A DNA stretch of 64,000 nt from positions 434,001-498,000 of the forward strand of contig NZ_VLPL01000002.1 in NCBI RefSeq assembly GCF_007558725.1, read 5' to 3'. This document shows, piece after piece, positions 1-8,339 of the stretch (position 1 is the first letter of the stretch; every line of letters starts with the position of its first letter). Both the position numbers and the translations under genes were made by a program. The stretch is from Fluviicola chungangensis. GTDB lineage: Bacteria; Bacteroidota; Bacteroidia; Flavobacteriales_D; Crocinitomicaceae. The notes below the pieces were generated by a model. It worked only from the letters and a program-made list of their open reading frames with translations, had not been told where the DNA came from and ran no database searches.

Positions 1-2
1 AT

Positions 3-764
3 TACATCAACGCAGCAAACCTGGCCGCACTTGGCGGAATGGAAGGAACGAGCGGCAATCCGGGCTATTCGACAAAAGTGGCCGGTGTGATCAATTTATG
101 TGGTGCACTGGGCCGTTACAGCTGGCTCGAAGCCGGAGATATTCCATTGGTATCGGTTCACGGAACTGCCGACGGAACAGTAAAATATAACCGTGGGGTT
201 GTAAATCCGGGAGTTCCGATCATGTACCTGGATGGAAGCCGGATGTTGCTGGAACGCAGCTGTGCATTGAACCATCCGCATAAATTATATACTTTTCCGG
301 GTGCAGACCACGTTCCATACGCAACAGGAACAGGAGCGGCTGCTTATATGGATACCACGGTGAATTTCGTAAGGGATTTCCTGGTGCATCAATTGGGTTG
401 TACCGATATGGACCTGCAGCCGGCAAATCCACCTGCTGAAATGGCATATCTTTACCCGATCAATTACTGTAACGGAGATCCGGTAAATGAAACATGTGTA
501 TTAGGCTTGATTGAAAACACTAAGGAGAACGAATTAAGTTTATACCCAAATCCTGCTTCGAGCCAGGTAACTGTGAATTGTGATTCCGAGGGATCCAAGA
601 TAATTTCTGTAATCGACGTTTCGGGCAGAACGGTTATGAGTCAGGAAATGAATGAGCACCTTTATGTATTGTCCGTTCGCGATTTAAAGAAAGGAACTTA
701 TTTTGTTCGTGTACTTGATCAGGATACTCAGAAATCAATGGTGAAACAGTTGATCATTGATTAA
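3..764 (+). CDS. Secreted alpha/beta hydrolase (esterase-like) with T9SS sorting domain, 5' end cut by the window
   Basis: The frame is open from the window edge, so the N-terminus and the nucleophile serine lie outside. What remains looks like the second half of an alpha/beta-hydrolase: HGTADGTV carries the likely catalytic Asp, and GADHVPY, about 60 residues later, the catalytic His. A linker follows (Cys-containing, ending near NYCNGDPVNETC), then a typical T9SS type-A C-terminal domain with LSLYPNPASSQVTV at its start and KKGTYFVRV near its end. Inference: a secreted or surface-attached esterase of the dienelactone/feruloyl-esterase-like group; the substrate cannot be told. A strong hairpin terminator follows at 794-821. 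Confidence 0.8.
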   Translation, partial: YINAANLAALGGMEGTSGNPGYSTKVAGVINLCGALGRYSWLEAGDIPLVSVHGTADGTVKYNRGVVNPGVPIMYLDGSRMLLERSCALNHPHKLYTFPGADHVPYATGTGAAAYMDTTVNFVRDFLVHQLGCTDMDLQPANPPAEMAYLYPINYCNGDPVNETCVLGLIENTKENELSLYPNPASSQVTVNCDSEGSKIISVIDVSGRTVMSQEMNEHLYVLSVRDLKKGTYFVRVLDQDTQKSMVKQLIID

Positions 765-793
765 GAACAGGTGATTATAAAACTTCCATAAAT

Positions 794-821
794 AAAAGGC
801 TTCCTTCGGGGAGCTTTTTTT
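794..821 (+). terminator. Rho-independent terminator after the hydrolase
   Basis: An 11-bp stem (AAAAGGCTTCC against GGGAGCTTTT, with two G-T pairs) closes on a TTCG tetraloop and runs into a T-tract. It lies 30 bases after the hydrolase stop and before the next gene on the same strand. Confidence 0.85.
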
Positions 822-884
822 ATATTCGCAAGCATGCCGAAAAGTTTGGCAACAAATTTGTAACTTGAGATCAAAATAAATTCT

Positions 885-1946
885 ATGAAAAGCATTGGAC
901 TGTTAATGATGGTGTTGCTTACCCAAACTGCGCTTCTGGGGCAAAAAACCATTCGAATGACCATCAAGGAAGAATGCGTTCCGTGCCGCAGAATGATGGC
1001 TCAAACTTGTTTCCTGGTAAAAAAAGAAGGATCAAAAACATGGGAATTGTTTTATGAACGTATCAAAGGATTCGAATATGTTCCCGGAAACAGATACGTC
1101 ATTGATGTTATTGAAACGGAACGGCCGGAGCCTGTACCACAAGATTTATCCAAATACCTGTACAAATTGGATCAGGTGATTTCCGTTACGCCAATGGTTA
1201 GCGGAAGTGAGGGAATGATTTACAAAGTCATCCGGATGAATGGAAAAGAGGTGGCAAATGCAGAGGTCGCGTTTAGTTTCGACAGCAGCTTTCACCGGAT
1301 TTCCGGAAAAAGCGGGTGCAACCAATTCAGTGCTCCAATCAAAATGAATAAGAAGCAATCAAAGATCTGCGTAAAAACGGGAGTTTCTACCAAAATGGCC
1401 TGTCCGGATATGCAAACCGCGGTAGAGGATGAGTTTTTGAAATCCATTTCCGATCAATCGTTTAAGATCTCTCACAGCGGGAATTTAATGATCTGGAAGG
1501 CAAAGAAAAAAGAAGTATTTGTCCTGGAAGCCAGTCCCAAACCTTTTCCGGAAGATCCGGCAGCGACAAGTGGAGGAAAGCCTGAAAGAACACCCTGGAA
1601 TTACTTTAATCAGCAAAATCTGAAACTGATTCAAATGGATGGGGTTTCAGTAAAGAAATCGGATGCGGCCTTAAAAATGGACATGTCCACTAATTCGTTT
1701 ACCGGAAGCAATGGGTGCAACCGCATTTCGGGGAGTATGAAAACGACCAGGAATACAGTGTCTTTTTTTGATATCATTTCTACGAAAATGATGTGTACGG
1801 ATGAATTGGTTGCCAATACCGAGCGTCGTTTCATGGAGATTTTGAGAAGCGAGGGGTTAACGGTTGATTTTGCAGAACAGGTATTTAACATTTACGATGT
1901 TTCGGGAAAATTGGTCTTAATGTTTGCGGTTGACGCAACCAAATAA
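885..1946 (+). CDS. Exported DUF4377 plus two META (HslJ-like) domains
   Basis: 353 residues starting with a signal peptide (MKSIGLLMMVLLTQTALLGQ). Residues about 25-100 match the DUF4377 pattern: paired Cys (ECVPC), then WELFYERIKGFEYVPGN and a TERPEPVPQDLSKY tail. Two META/HslJ-like domains follow, about 110-205 and 240-350, each with the hallmark GxxGCN (SGKSGCNQF, GSNGCNRI) and a later TKMxC (STKMACPD, STKMMCTD). META domains occur in heat-shock and envelope proteins; no enzyme activity is known for either family. Cys-rich and probably periplasmic. The order DUF4377 first, then two META copies, is unusual; the second META copy ends in a T9SS-like stretch (FNIYDVSGKLVLMF). The domain assignment is firm, the role unknown. 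Confidence 0.75.
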   Translation: MKSIGLLMMVLLTQTALLGQKTIRMTIKEECVPCRRMMAQTCFLVKKEGSKTWELFYERIKGFEYVPGNRYVIDVIETERPEPVPQDLSKYLYKLDQVISVTPMVSGSEGMIYKVIRMNGKEVANAEVAFSFDSSFHRISGKSGCNQFSAPIKMNKKQSKICVKTGVSTKMACPDMQTAVEDEFLKSISDQSFKISHSGNLMIWKAKKKEVFVLEASPKPFPEDPAATSGGKPERTPWNYFNQQNLKLIQMDGVSVKKSDAALKMDMSTNSFTGSNGCNRISGSMKTTRNTVSFFDIISTKMMCTDELVANTERRFMEILRSEGLTVDFAEQVFNIYDVSGKLVLMFAVDATK

Positions 1947-2004
1947 ATTTATTCGAGTTTTAATTTCAGTTTTCATATATTTATACACCAAAAATTTTTT
2001 TACT

Positions 2005-2334
2005 ATGAAAAAACTAATCAAAATTTCTGCGTTTGCAACATTAGTATTTGTTGGAGCATTAGGAATTCAGTCGTTTACTTCTACGAAGGCAGTGTCTTCA
2101 GAGAAGGTATTAAGCAATATCGAATTTAAAGTGATCAATGACACCTCTTCTGAATACAAGTATTGTGTGAATGGAGGTCACAACTACATTAGTGCGGGTG
2201 CATCCAAAGGATTCAGCTATAGTGAAGGAACAGAGATTAAGCATTTGGATGGAAGCAACTGCGGAGGAGTTTGGTTTAAAGTAACGAGCTCCATGCATGG
2301 AAAATCATTCAAAATTTCTGAATTACCGAAATAA
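2005..2334 (+). CDS. Small exported protein of unknown function
   Basis: 109 residues. The ATG at 2005 is chosen because it gives a clean signal peptide (MKKLIKISAFATLVFVGALG); the frame continues upstream for 27 codons without a better start. The mature part has two Cys (YKYCVNGGH, GSNCGGVW) and is otherwise Ser/Gly/Lys-rich. I do not recognise a family. It stands alone 58 bp after the META protein and ends just before a strong terminator at 2360-2386, so it may be cotranscribed with the META gene. Confidence 0.7.
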   Translation: MKKLIKISAFATLVFVGALGIQSFTSTKAVSSEKVLSNIEFKVINDTSSEYKYCVNGGHNYISAGASKGFSYSEGTEIKHLDGSNCGGVWFKVTSSMHGKSFKISELPK

Positions 2335-2359
2335 ATCATTTCTTGAAATATTGAACAGG

Positions 2360-2386
2360 AAGCCTCTTTTTTTAAGGGGCTTTTTT
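2360..2386 (+). terminator. Rho-independent terminator
   Basis: AAGCCTCTT pairs over 9 bp with AAGGGGCTT around a T-rich loop, followed by TTTTTTG. It lies 25 bp after the small exported protein gene. Confidence 0.85.
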
Positions 2387-2483
2387 GTTTTTCACTCTTT
2401 CCCGCAGTTTTTCAATGTAATTCAGGTGAAATCTCTATTCGAATTCATTGAATTCCGTTAATTTCGTATCAGAGTTAATTGAT

Positions 2484-3821
2484 ATGAAACGAATTTTGCT
2501 TTTGGGTGCCGGCCTCTCTGCTTCTACTTTGATTAAATATTTACTTGATCACGCTGATTATGGGAATTGGCAGCTGCGTGTTGTTGACCAATCATTGGAT
2601 CTGGTAAAGCATAAACTGGACGGTCATCCGCGAGGAGTAGCTCTTTCCTTTAATGCCTTGGATCAAAAAGAGCGCTGGTCGGAACTGGAACAGGCAGATT
2701 TGGTTATTTCAATGCTTCCGGCACGCTTTCATGTCGAGATCGCAAAAGATTGCCTGGAATTAAAAAAACACCTGATTACGCCTTCCTATGTTTCTGCCGA
2801 AATGAATGCATTGCATGAAGATGCGCGCAAGGCGGGATTGATTTTTATGAACGAAATAGGAGTGGATCCGGGATTGGATCATATGAGTGCCATGCGCATC
2901 ATCGATTCAATTAAAAACCAGGGAGGGGAAATCAGTGGCTTCAAATCCTATTGCGGAGGCTTGGTGGCACCGGAAAGTGATACCAATCCGTGGAACTATA
3001 AATTTACCTGGAACCCAAGAAACGTTGTGCTGGCTGCACAAGGCGGAATGGCCGGTTACATAGACAGACATCAGTATAAATACATTCCGTATACGCAGGT
3101 TTTTACGCGATTGGATAAAATTTCGGTAGAGGGATACGGTGATTTTGAAGGATACGCAAACCGCGATTCCTTGTCTTATCGTCACATCTATGGTTTGGAA
3201 GATATCCCGACAATGTACCGGGGAACCTTGCGCAAACCCGGGTTTTGTAAATCCTGGAATATTTTCGTTCAATTGGGATTGACGGATGATCATTTGGTAC
3301 TCCAGGATTCGGAGAACCTAACACCAAGAACGTTTGTCAATGCGTTTCTTCCCTATGATGAAACGATGCCGGTAGAAGAGAAGTGGATGAATGCCTGCAG
3401 ACCGTTGGGGATTACAGATATTTCTAAATTTGAATGGCTGGGATTGTTTGACAACTCTGCAAAACTGGGGTTGAAGCATGCGACTGCAGCACAGATTTTG
3501 GAGAAAATTTTGCTGGATAAATGGATTCTGGAGCCGCACGACAAAGATATGCTGGTGATGGTCCACCAATTTACATATATGCTAAACGGCGAGAAGCGTT
3601 TCATTGAATCTTCGATGGTGAACCTGGGCGATGATCAGGAACATACGGCTATGTCCAAAACGGTAGGATATCCCGTTGGAATTTGCGCAAAACTCATTCT
3701 GAATAACCGGATTTCGGAAAGAGGTGTTTTATTGCCCACAAAACCGGAGATTTATAATCCGATCCTGGATGAGTTGGAAGATTTGGGAATTGTTTTCCAG
3801 GAATTGGAAAAAGTGGTGTAA
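2484..3821 (+). CDS. Saccharopine dehydrogenase/reductase-like enzyme (LYS9 type)
   Basis: 445 residues from the ATG at 2484, chosen because the Rossmann GxGxSA motif (MKRILLLGAGLSAS) begins right there. The NAD(P)-binding domain covers about 1-120, and the saccharopine-dehydrogenase signature NEIGVDPGLDHMSAM lies near residue 130, followed by the alpha/beta substrate domain and a return to the Rossmann fold at the C-terminus. The family splits or forms saccharopine from aminoadipate semialdehyde and glutamate in lysine metabolism. An ALDH7-type aminoadipate-semialdehyde dehydrogenase is encoded at 22810-24366, which supports lysine breakdown rather than synthesis. A related homospermidine or carboxynorspermidine role is less likely but possible. 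It stands alone and converges on the membrane-protein gene at 3843. Confidence 0.8.
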   Translation: MKRILLLGAGLSASTLIKYLLDHADYGNWQLRVVDQSLDLVKHKLDGHPRGVALSFNALDQKERWSELEQADLVISMLPARFHVEIAKDCLELKKHLITPSYVSAEMNALHEDARKAGLIFMNEIGVDPGLDHMSAMRIIDSIKNQGGEISGFKSYCGGLVAPESDTNPWNYKFTWNPRNVVLAAQGGMAGYIDRHQYKYIPYTQVFTRLDKISVEGYGDFEGYANRDSLSYRHIYGLEDIPTMYRGTLRKPGFCKSWNIFVQLGLTDDHLVLQDSENLTPRTFVNAFLPYDETMPVEEKWMNACRPLGITDISKFEWLGLFDNSAKLGLKHATAAQILEKILLDKWILEPHDKDMLVMVHQFTYMLNGEKRFIESSMVNLGDDQEHTAMSKTVGYPVGICAKLILNNRISERGVLLPTKPEIYNPILDELEDLGIVFQELEKVV

Positions 3822-3842
3822 GGAATTCCGAATCCCTGTGCT

Positions 3843-4451
3843 TTAAGAAATGAAGCTGTTGCGCGCGATTAAGCGATAAGTAATCACTCCCAATACTGTT
3901 CCGAAAAGAAGCACTTCATCCGGGAACCCCACGAAATAGGAAACCAACAAAACAAGTCCGAAAACAAGGGAAAGAATGATTCCTTGTTTGATACCTTCCC
4001 GTGTGAAATAGTGCACAGGATACTTGCGATACAATTGCGGAAGAAGGAACTGTTGCTTGTAAGTCAGGTAACCACTCAATACCATTAAGGGAATCAAAAT
4101 AAATCCCTGTTGAATTCCCATATCGCTATAGCTTAAAAAAGCCCATATACGTTCAGACCAACTGAAATTGGGATGAAGATTCGGAAGCAGGTAAAAAACG
4201 GCCAGAGACGTGCTTAAAATGCACAATAGGGAAATTCCCAGCTGTTTGACAGCTAACTCCTTTTCGGAATTATTTCCGCTGAATTGAATTCGTTTCCGGG
4301 CTTTGAATAAACTCAAGACCCAAAATAAGCTCCAGTCGATCAAAAAGAAGAGCAGAATGAAACTCGCATCCCAGTTCCAGTAAAAATATCCCAGAACCGG
4401 TATCAGTCCTTCGATAAGTGTTTGGAAGAGGATGGCTCTTTTTGGTGTCAT
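3843..4451 (-). CDS. Multi-pass membrane protein of unknown function
   Basis: 202 residues with about five or six hydrophobic segments (around 10-50, 70-90, 112-130, 155-185) separated by short basic loops such as LFKARKRIQF and YKQQFLLPQLYRKY. I recognise no family. Its ATG overlaps the TGA of the upstream TPR lipoprotein gene by 4 bp (ATGA at 4448-4451), a classic sign of translational coupling, so the two proteins are probably made together. The pairing suggests a membrane partner for the lipoprotein; that is inference. Confidence 0.7.
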   Translation of the reverse strand: MTPKRAILFQTLIEGLIPVLGYFYWNWDASFILLFFLIDWSLFWVLSLFKARKRIQFSGNNSEKELAVKQLGISLLCILSTSLAVFYLLPNLHPNFSWSERIWAFLSYSDMGIQQGFILIPLMVLSGYLTYKQQFLLPQLYRKYPVHYFTREGIKQGIILSLVFGLVLLVSYFVGFPDEVLLFGTVLGVITYRLIARNSFIS

Positions 4452-5443
4452 TTGGTTTTGGATAAGCGCTTGATGGCATCTCCCGAGATCGTGAAATCGG
4501 GATTGTATTTGAGTGCTTTCCGATAGTACTGGATTGCCTGGTATTTTTCGCCTTTTGTTTCGTAGATCAATCCCAGATTATGCCAGGCCTCCACATAGCG
4601 AGGTTCCTTTTGTAAGGTTTCGTTGTAAAAATAGACCGCACTATCCATATCATTTTGTTTAAATTGCTTGATCCAGCCCATTTGGAATAAAGGAGGCGTG
4701 AAATTTGGGTCTTTCTTCAGCATTTCCCGGTAAGTCTGCTGTGCTTCCGGTAATTTATCAAAATCCTGGTAGGCATATGCAAGATTGTAGTAGGCTTCAA
4801 TGTTATTTGGCCTGATTTGGGTAGCCGTAATGAAATACTGGATGCACAATGGATTTCGTTCTTCCTCGTAGATCAGCCCCAATTTGATGTAGGCTGCAAA
4901 GAAATCCGGATCCTGGTCGATTGCTGTCTGATAAGATGACTTGGCAAGTTCGCGGTTACCTAAACTCAGGTAAATACTTCCTTTCAGGATATAGGCGTCC
5001 CGGTATTTTTTGTTGACTCTCAGAGCCTCATTCGTATAGTAAAAAGCCTTTTCGTTATCACCTTGTTGTGCGTAAGTTGTTGCCAGTGCAACCAAAGCGG
5101 CCGTGTTTTTCGGGTCCTTTTTTACTACAAACTTGAAGTGGGATTGAGCGGCCATCACGTCACTTGGAGTACGATCAGCTCTGTTGTTTAATGCATTCGC
5201 ATACAGGAATCGCGCTTCCGTATTCCATTGCTGCATCCGGTATGCTTTCGCGCCGTCTTGCAATGCTTTATCATAATCGTACCGTTCCAGCATCAAATTA
5301 CCGTGTTTGATAAGGATCGGAACACTGTCCGGGTACTTTTTGAATAACTGATCTATGGAAAGTTCTTTTTGAGGTTTTTTTGCACCGTTTCCGCCACATG
5401 AACTCAAAACTACAAGAAAACCAATAAAAAATAGAATGCGCAT
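4448..5443 (-). CDS. TPR-repeat lipoprotein
   Basis: 331 residues. A lipoprotein signal peptide ends in LVVLSSCGGNG, with the lipobox Cys at about residue 16. From about 40 to 325 there are seven or eight tetratricopeptide repeats, recognisable by W/Y-A/G-Y/F-A spacing: NTAALVALATTYAQQGDNEK, FFAAYIKLGLIYEEER, IEAYYNLAYAYQDFDK, VEAWHNLGLIYETKGEK. TPR arrays act as protein-binding scaffolds; the lipid anchor places this one at the inner or outer membrane facing the periplasm. Coupled by a 4-bp overlap to the membrane protein downstream. The binding partner is unknown. Confidence 0.85.
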   Translation of the reverse strand: MRILFFIGFLVVLSSCGGNGAKKPQKELSIDQLFKKYPDSVPILIKHGNLMLERYDYDKALQDGAKAYRMQQWNTEARFLYANALNNRADRTPSDVMAAQSHFKFVVKKDPKNTAALVALATTYAQQGDNEKAFYYTNEALRVNKKYRDAYILKGSIYLSLGNRELAKSSYQTAIDQDPDFFAAYIKLGLIYEEERNPLCIQYFITATQIRPNNIEAYYNLAYAYQDFDKLPEAQQTYREMLKKDPNFTPPLFQMGWIKQFKQNDMDSAVYFYNETLQKEPRYVEAWHNLGLIYETKGEKYQAIQYYRKALKYNPDFTISGDAIKRLSKTK

Positions 5444-5680
5444 ATTTTAACTGAATCTGACAACAAAAATAAGGAAATGTATTTAGCTATGAGTAGGAAA
5501 CGCATTCTTCTTCCGAAACGTTGGAATTTGATCTTTTTGTGAAAATAATTACCATGGAAACTGTTGGCATGGAAAATGTTAACCGGAATGACAAAAATAC
5601 TCATCTTTAATAACCTTCCGTTCATCTGTAATTAAAGACCCTGAGTGAATGAATAGTTTTGTTTCACTAAACGAAACCGA

Positions 5681-6022
5681 ATGAACAATTTATTACTGAT
5701 TGTTCTTCTAACTCTTGCGTCTTTTTCCTTTGGTCAGGGTAATTCCTCATACGACCAGAGGCTACTGATCCATTTTACAGAAGAACAACTTGCGGAAATG
5801 CCGCAGCCGAAGCTTGAAGCAATTACTTATTATTACTGTGAAAGCTATTCTATTGATGATTCTCATGTGATTGGGTTTGACCCCTATTCGTTTGATGTAT
5901 CACTGTATGAGGACATGCGAAGAGAATCTGTGGACTTCTCATTCACGAATGATCAGGGTTTGATCATCACCTTGCGGGCGAAAGAGAACTATTTACCGAA
6001 AGCAACACTTAAGAAATCATGA
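5681..6022 (+). CDS. Small exported hypothetical protein
   Basis: 113 residues with a signal peptide (MNNLLLIVLLTLASFSFGQG). The mature part contains YYYCESYSIDD and a stretch reading DFSFTNDQGLIITLRAKENY. I do not recognise it. A TAGTTTTG (5654-5661) fits the Bacteroidota -7 consensus TAnnTTTG 20 bp ahead of the ATG, though I see no clear -33 element. The stop overlaps the start of the next gene by 4 bp (ATGA at 6019-6022), so the two are translationally coupled. Confidence 0.7.
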   Translation: MNNLLLIVLLTLASFSFGQGNSSYDQRLLIHFTEEQLAEMPQPKLEAITYYYCESYSIDDSHVIGFDPYSFDVSLYEDMRRESVDFSFTNDQGLIITLRAKENYLPKATLKKS

Positions 6023-6945
6023 GAGGGCTCTTAACAGGTTTGATCGTGGCATCGGGTTTTGCCGCTTTCTCACAATTGCCTTATTCCTGGACTCCGGGTA
6101 CCGATCCGGGTTGGACCTCTTCGGGCCCGCTGCAATGGAGATCGGGATGCTCGGTGGTGACAACCAACTGCACGGGTACCTACAATAATAACATGAATAC
6201 GACGTACACTTCTCCTTCAATTGATGCTTCCTGTGCAAATGCATCTACTGTCTCGGTAACATTTACTGCATATGGAAATGCGGAGTATACGTATGATTTT
6301 ATGTTTATTTATTATTCTACCGATAACGGTGCTACCTGGATCAATCCCTATGGAGCGGGAATCGGTTGGACCGGTAATTTCGGTTCCTCTCCCGGTTCTA
6401 CTATTCCGGCGATTGTGATACCAACAAGCAATAATATCCGTTTCCGTTTCAATTTCCAGTCTGATAATTCCTTTACGTATCCGGGCTATAAACTGACGGA
6501 TTTCGATGTTGTCTGTAATGTGGTACTTCCGGTGGAGATTTATTCCTTTACTGGCAAAAGGACCGGCAGTGAAAACCAACTGAACTGGATCACACAATCG
6601 GAAAAAGACAATGATTATTTCGACGTTGAATGGTCCGTAAATCCGGAAGCTGATATCTGGTCCCGTATCGGGACCGTTCAATCGCAGGGAAACAGTTCCG
6701 AAAAGCAGACTTACGGATTTGTGCATACGAATCCATCTGGCGGGAAGAACTATTACCGGATTACACAGGTCGATCTGGATGGTACAAGAAGAACGTATGA
6801 GGAGTTGGTCGTGGTGGATAATACCATGAAAGAAATCCCGGTGAAAGAAGTGGTTAATTTATTGGGACAACCGGCAGATGAAAATACTCCCGGAATAGTG
6901 ATTTATGTTTATGAGGACGGTACGAAAGTGAAAAAGTACCAGTAG
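6019..6945 (+). CDS. Exported protein with jelly-roll-like domain and short T9SS-like C-terminus
   Basis: 308 residues with a signal peptide (MRGLLTGLIVASGFAAFSQ). Residues about 25-160 are rich in Gly, Ser, Thr and aromatics (SPSIDASCANASTVSVTF, IFYYSTDNGATW-like) and resemble MAM/jelly-roll modules of secreted Bacteroidota proteins. A fibronectin-like part follows (VEIYSFTGKRTGSENQLNW, YYRITQVDLDGTRRTYE). The last 30 residues (VVNLLGQPADENTPGIV, DGTKVKKYQ) match a short variant of the T9SS sorting tail. Coupled to the small gene upstream by an ATGA overlap. Inference: a surface or secreted adhesin-like protein; no catalytic motif is seen. Confidence 0.7.
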   Translation: MRGLLTGLIVASGFAAFSQLPYSWTPGTDPGWTSSGPLQWRSGCSVVTTNCTGTYNNNMNTTYTSPSIDASCANASTVSVTFTAYGNAEYTYDFMFIYYSTDNGATWINPYGAGIGWTGNFGSSPGSTIPAIVIPTSNNIRFRFNFQSDNSFTYPGYKLTDFDVVCNVVLPVEIYSFTGKRTGSENQLNWITQSEKDNDYFDVEWSVNPEADIWSRIGTVQSQGNSSEKQTYGFVHTNPSGGKNYYRITQVDLDGTRRTYEELVVVDNTMKEIPVKEVVNLLGQPADENTPGIVIYVYEDGTKVKKYQ

Positions 6946-6968
6946 TGCTGCTCAAATGAACATTCAAT

Positions 6969-7003
6969 AAAAAACCCCGTTAGATTCAACTGACGGGGTT
7001 TTT
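6969..7003. terminator. Bidirectional terminator between convergent genes
   Basis: The arms AACCCCGTTAG and CTGACGGGGTT form a 12-bp or longer stem around a 6-nt loop. A-tracts on the left and T-tracts on the right let it work for both the exported-protein gene at 6019 and the odhB gene ending at 7021. Confidence 0.85.
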
Positions 7004-7020
7004 CAATGTGTTTGATGTAT

Positions 7021-8310
7021 TTACAGACCTAAAAGAACTGCGTGCGGATCTTTTCCTCCAAAAATAATTCGTTCCGGGTTTTCGATCATCTCTTTCACTT
7101 TTACCAGGAAGCTAACGGATTCTTTCCCATCAATGATGCGGTGATCATAAGACAGGGCCAAATACATCATCGGGCGAATTTCAACCTTTCCGTCAATTGC
7201 CACCGGACGCTCAATGATATTGTGCATTCCCAGGATAGCGGATTGCGGTGGATTGATAATCGGTGTAGACATCATGGAACCGAATACACCACCGTTGGTA
7301 ATGGTAAACGTTCCACCGGTCATATCTTCCGGGGCGATTTTTCCGTCGCGTGCCTTAACTGCCAAACGCTTGATTTCTTTTTCAATTTCCGCCAGGCTCA
7401 TTTGCTCTGCATTGCGAACCACTGGCACCATCAGTCCTTTTGGAGATGAAACGGCGATACCGACATCTGCATAATTGTGGAAAACCATTTCATTTCCGTC
7501 AATCTGTGCGTTTACGGCAGGGAATAAGTTCAGGGCTTCTGTTACTGCTTTCGTAAAGAAAGACATGAATCCCAAATTCACATCGTGGAATTTCGCAAAC
7601 TGATCCTTGTATTTTGCACGCAAGTCCATGATCGGCTTCATGTCAACTTCATTGAAAGTCGTCAACATCGCTGTTTCGTTCTTCACCGATACCAAACGCT
7701 CTGCGATCTTACGACGAAGCATAGACATCTTTTCACGGTTCTGATCGCGTGTTCCTCCCCATCCCTGGGCGGCATCTGCAGGAATTCCGGCAGCCATTGC
7801 ACTTACAACATCTTGTTTGGTAATACGGCCATCTTTTCCGGTCCCATTTATTTTTGCTCCCGAAACCCCGTTTTCGGCCATTATTTTTGCCGCAGCAGGG
7901 GATGGAGTTCCTTTTGCATAACTGTCACTTACTGGTCCCGGGTTTGGAGCAGGTGCTTCTTTCTGCTTTTCATCTTTGCCAGATGAAGCCTCCGTCTTCG
8001 GAAGCTTTGCTACCTCTTCTTCCACTTTCGGAGTTTCTGCTGCCGGAGCAGCCGAACCAGCCGGTCTTTCAGCAGAAGTATCGATCAGGCAAACCACTTG
8101 CCCTACTTTAACTACATCACCTTCAGCAGCTTTTAACGTGATAATACCGGATTGTTCTGCCGGTAATTCCAATGTTGCTTTATCAGAATCCACTTCTGCA
8201 ATAGCTTGGTCTTTTTCTACATAGTCACCGTCAGAAACCAGCCAGGTTGCAATTTCCACTTCAGAAATCGATTCTCCCGGACTAGGTACTTTCATTTCAA
8301 GGATAGACAT
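7021..8310 (-). CDS. sucB: 2-oxoglutarate dehydrogenase E2, dihydrolipoyllysine succinyltransferase
   Basis: 429 residues, normal length. The lipoyl domain covers 1-78, with the lipoylated Lys44 in [11 protein letters not shown]. An Ala/Pro/Glu-rich linker follows (about 80-135), then the E3-binding domain ([14 protein letters not shown] ... [11 protein letters not shown], about 140-172) and the catalytic domain from about 200, with His390 and Asp394 in [11 protein letters not shown]. The enzyme transfers succinyl groups from E1-bound intermediates to CoA in the cytoplasmic TCA-cycle complex. It follows sucA by 29 bp on the same strand, so E1 and E2 form an operon; E3 is not in the window. 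Confidence 0.97.
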   Translation of the reverse strand: MSILEMKVPSPGESISEVEIATWLVSDGDYVEKDQAIAEVDSDKATLELPAEQSGIITLKAAEGDVVKVGQVVCLIDTSAERPAGSAAPAAETPKVEEEVAKLPKTEASSGKDEKQKEAPAPNPGPVSDSYAKGTPSPAAAKIMAENGVSGAKINGTGKDGRITKQDVVSAMAAGIPADAAQGWGGTRDQNREKMSMLRRKIAERLVSVKNETAMLTTFNEVDMKPIMDLRAKYKDQFAKFHDVNLGFMSFFTKAVTEALNLFPAVNAQIDGNEMVFHNYADVGIAVSSPKGLMVPVVRNAEQMSLAEIEKEIKRLAVKARDGKIAPEDMTGGTFTITNGGVFGSMMSTPIINPPQSAILGMHNIIERPVAIDGKVEIRPMMYLALSYDHRIIDGKESVSFLVKVKEMIENPERIIFGGKDPHAVLLGL

Positions 8311-8339
8311 ATTGAATTGGTTTTAATTTTTTAATAATC

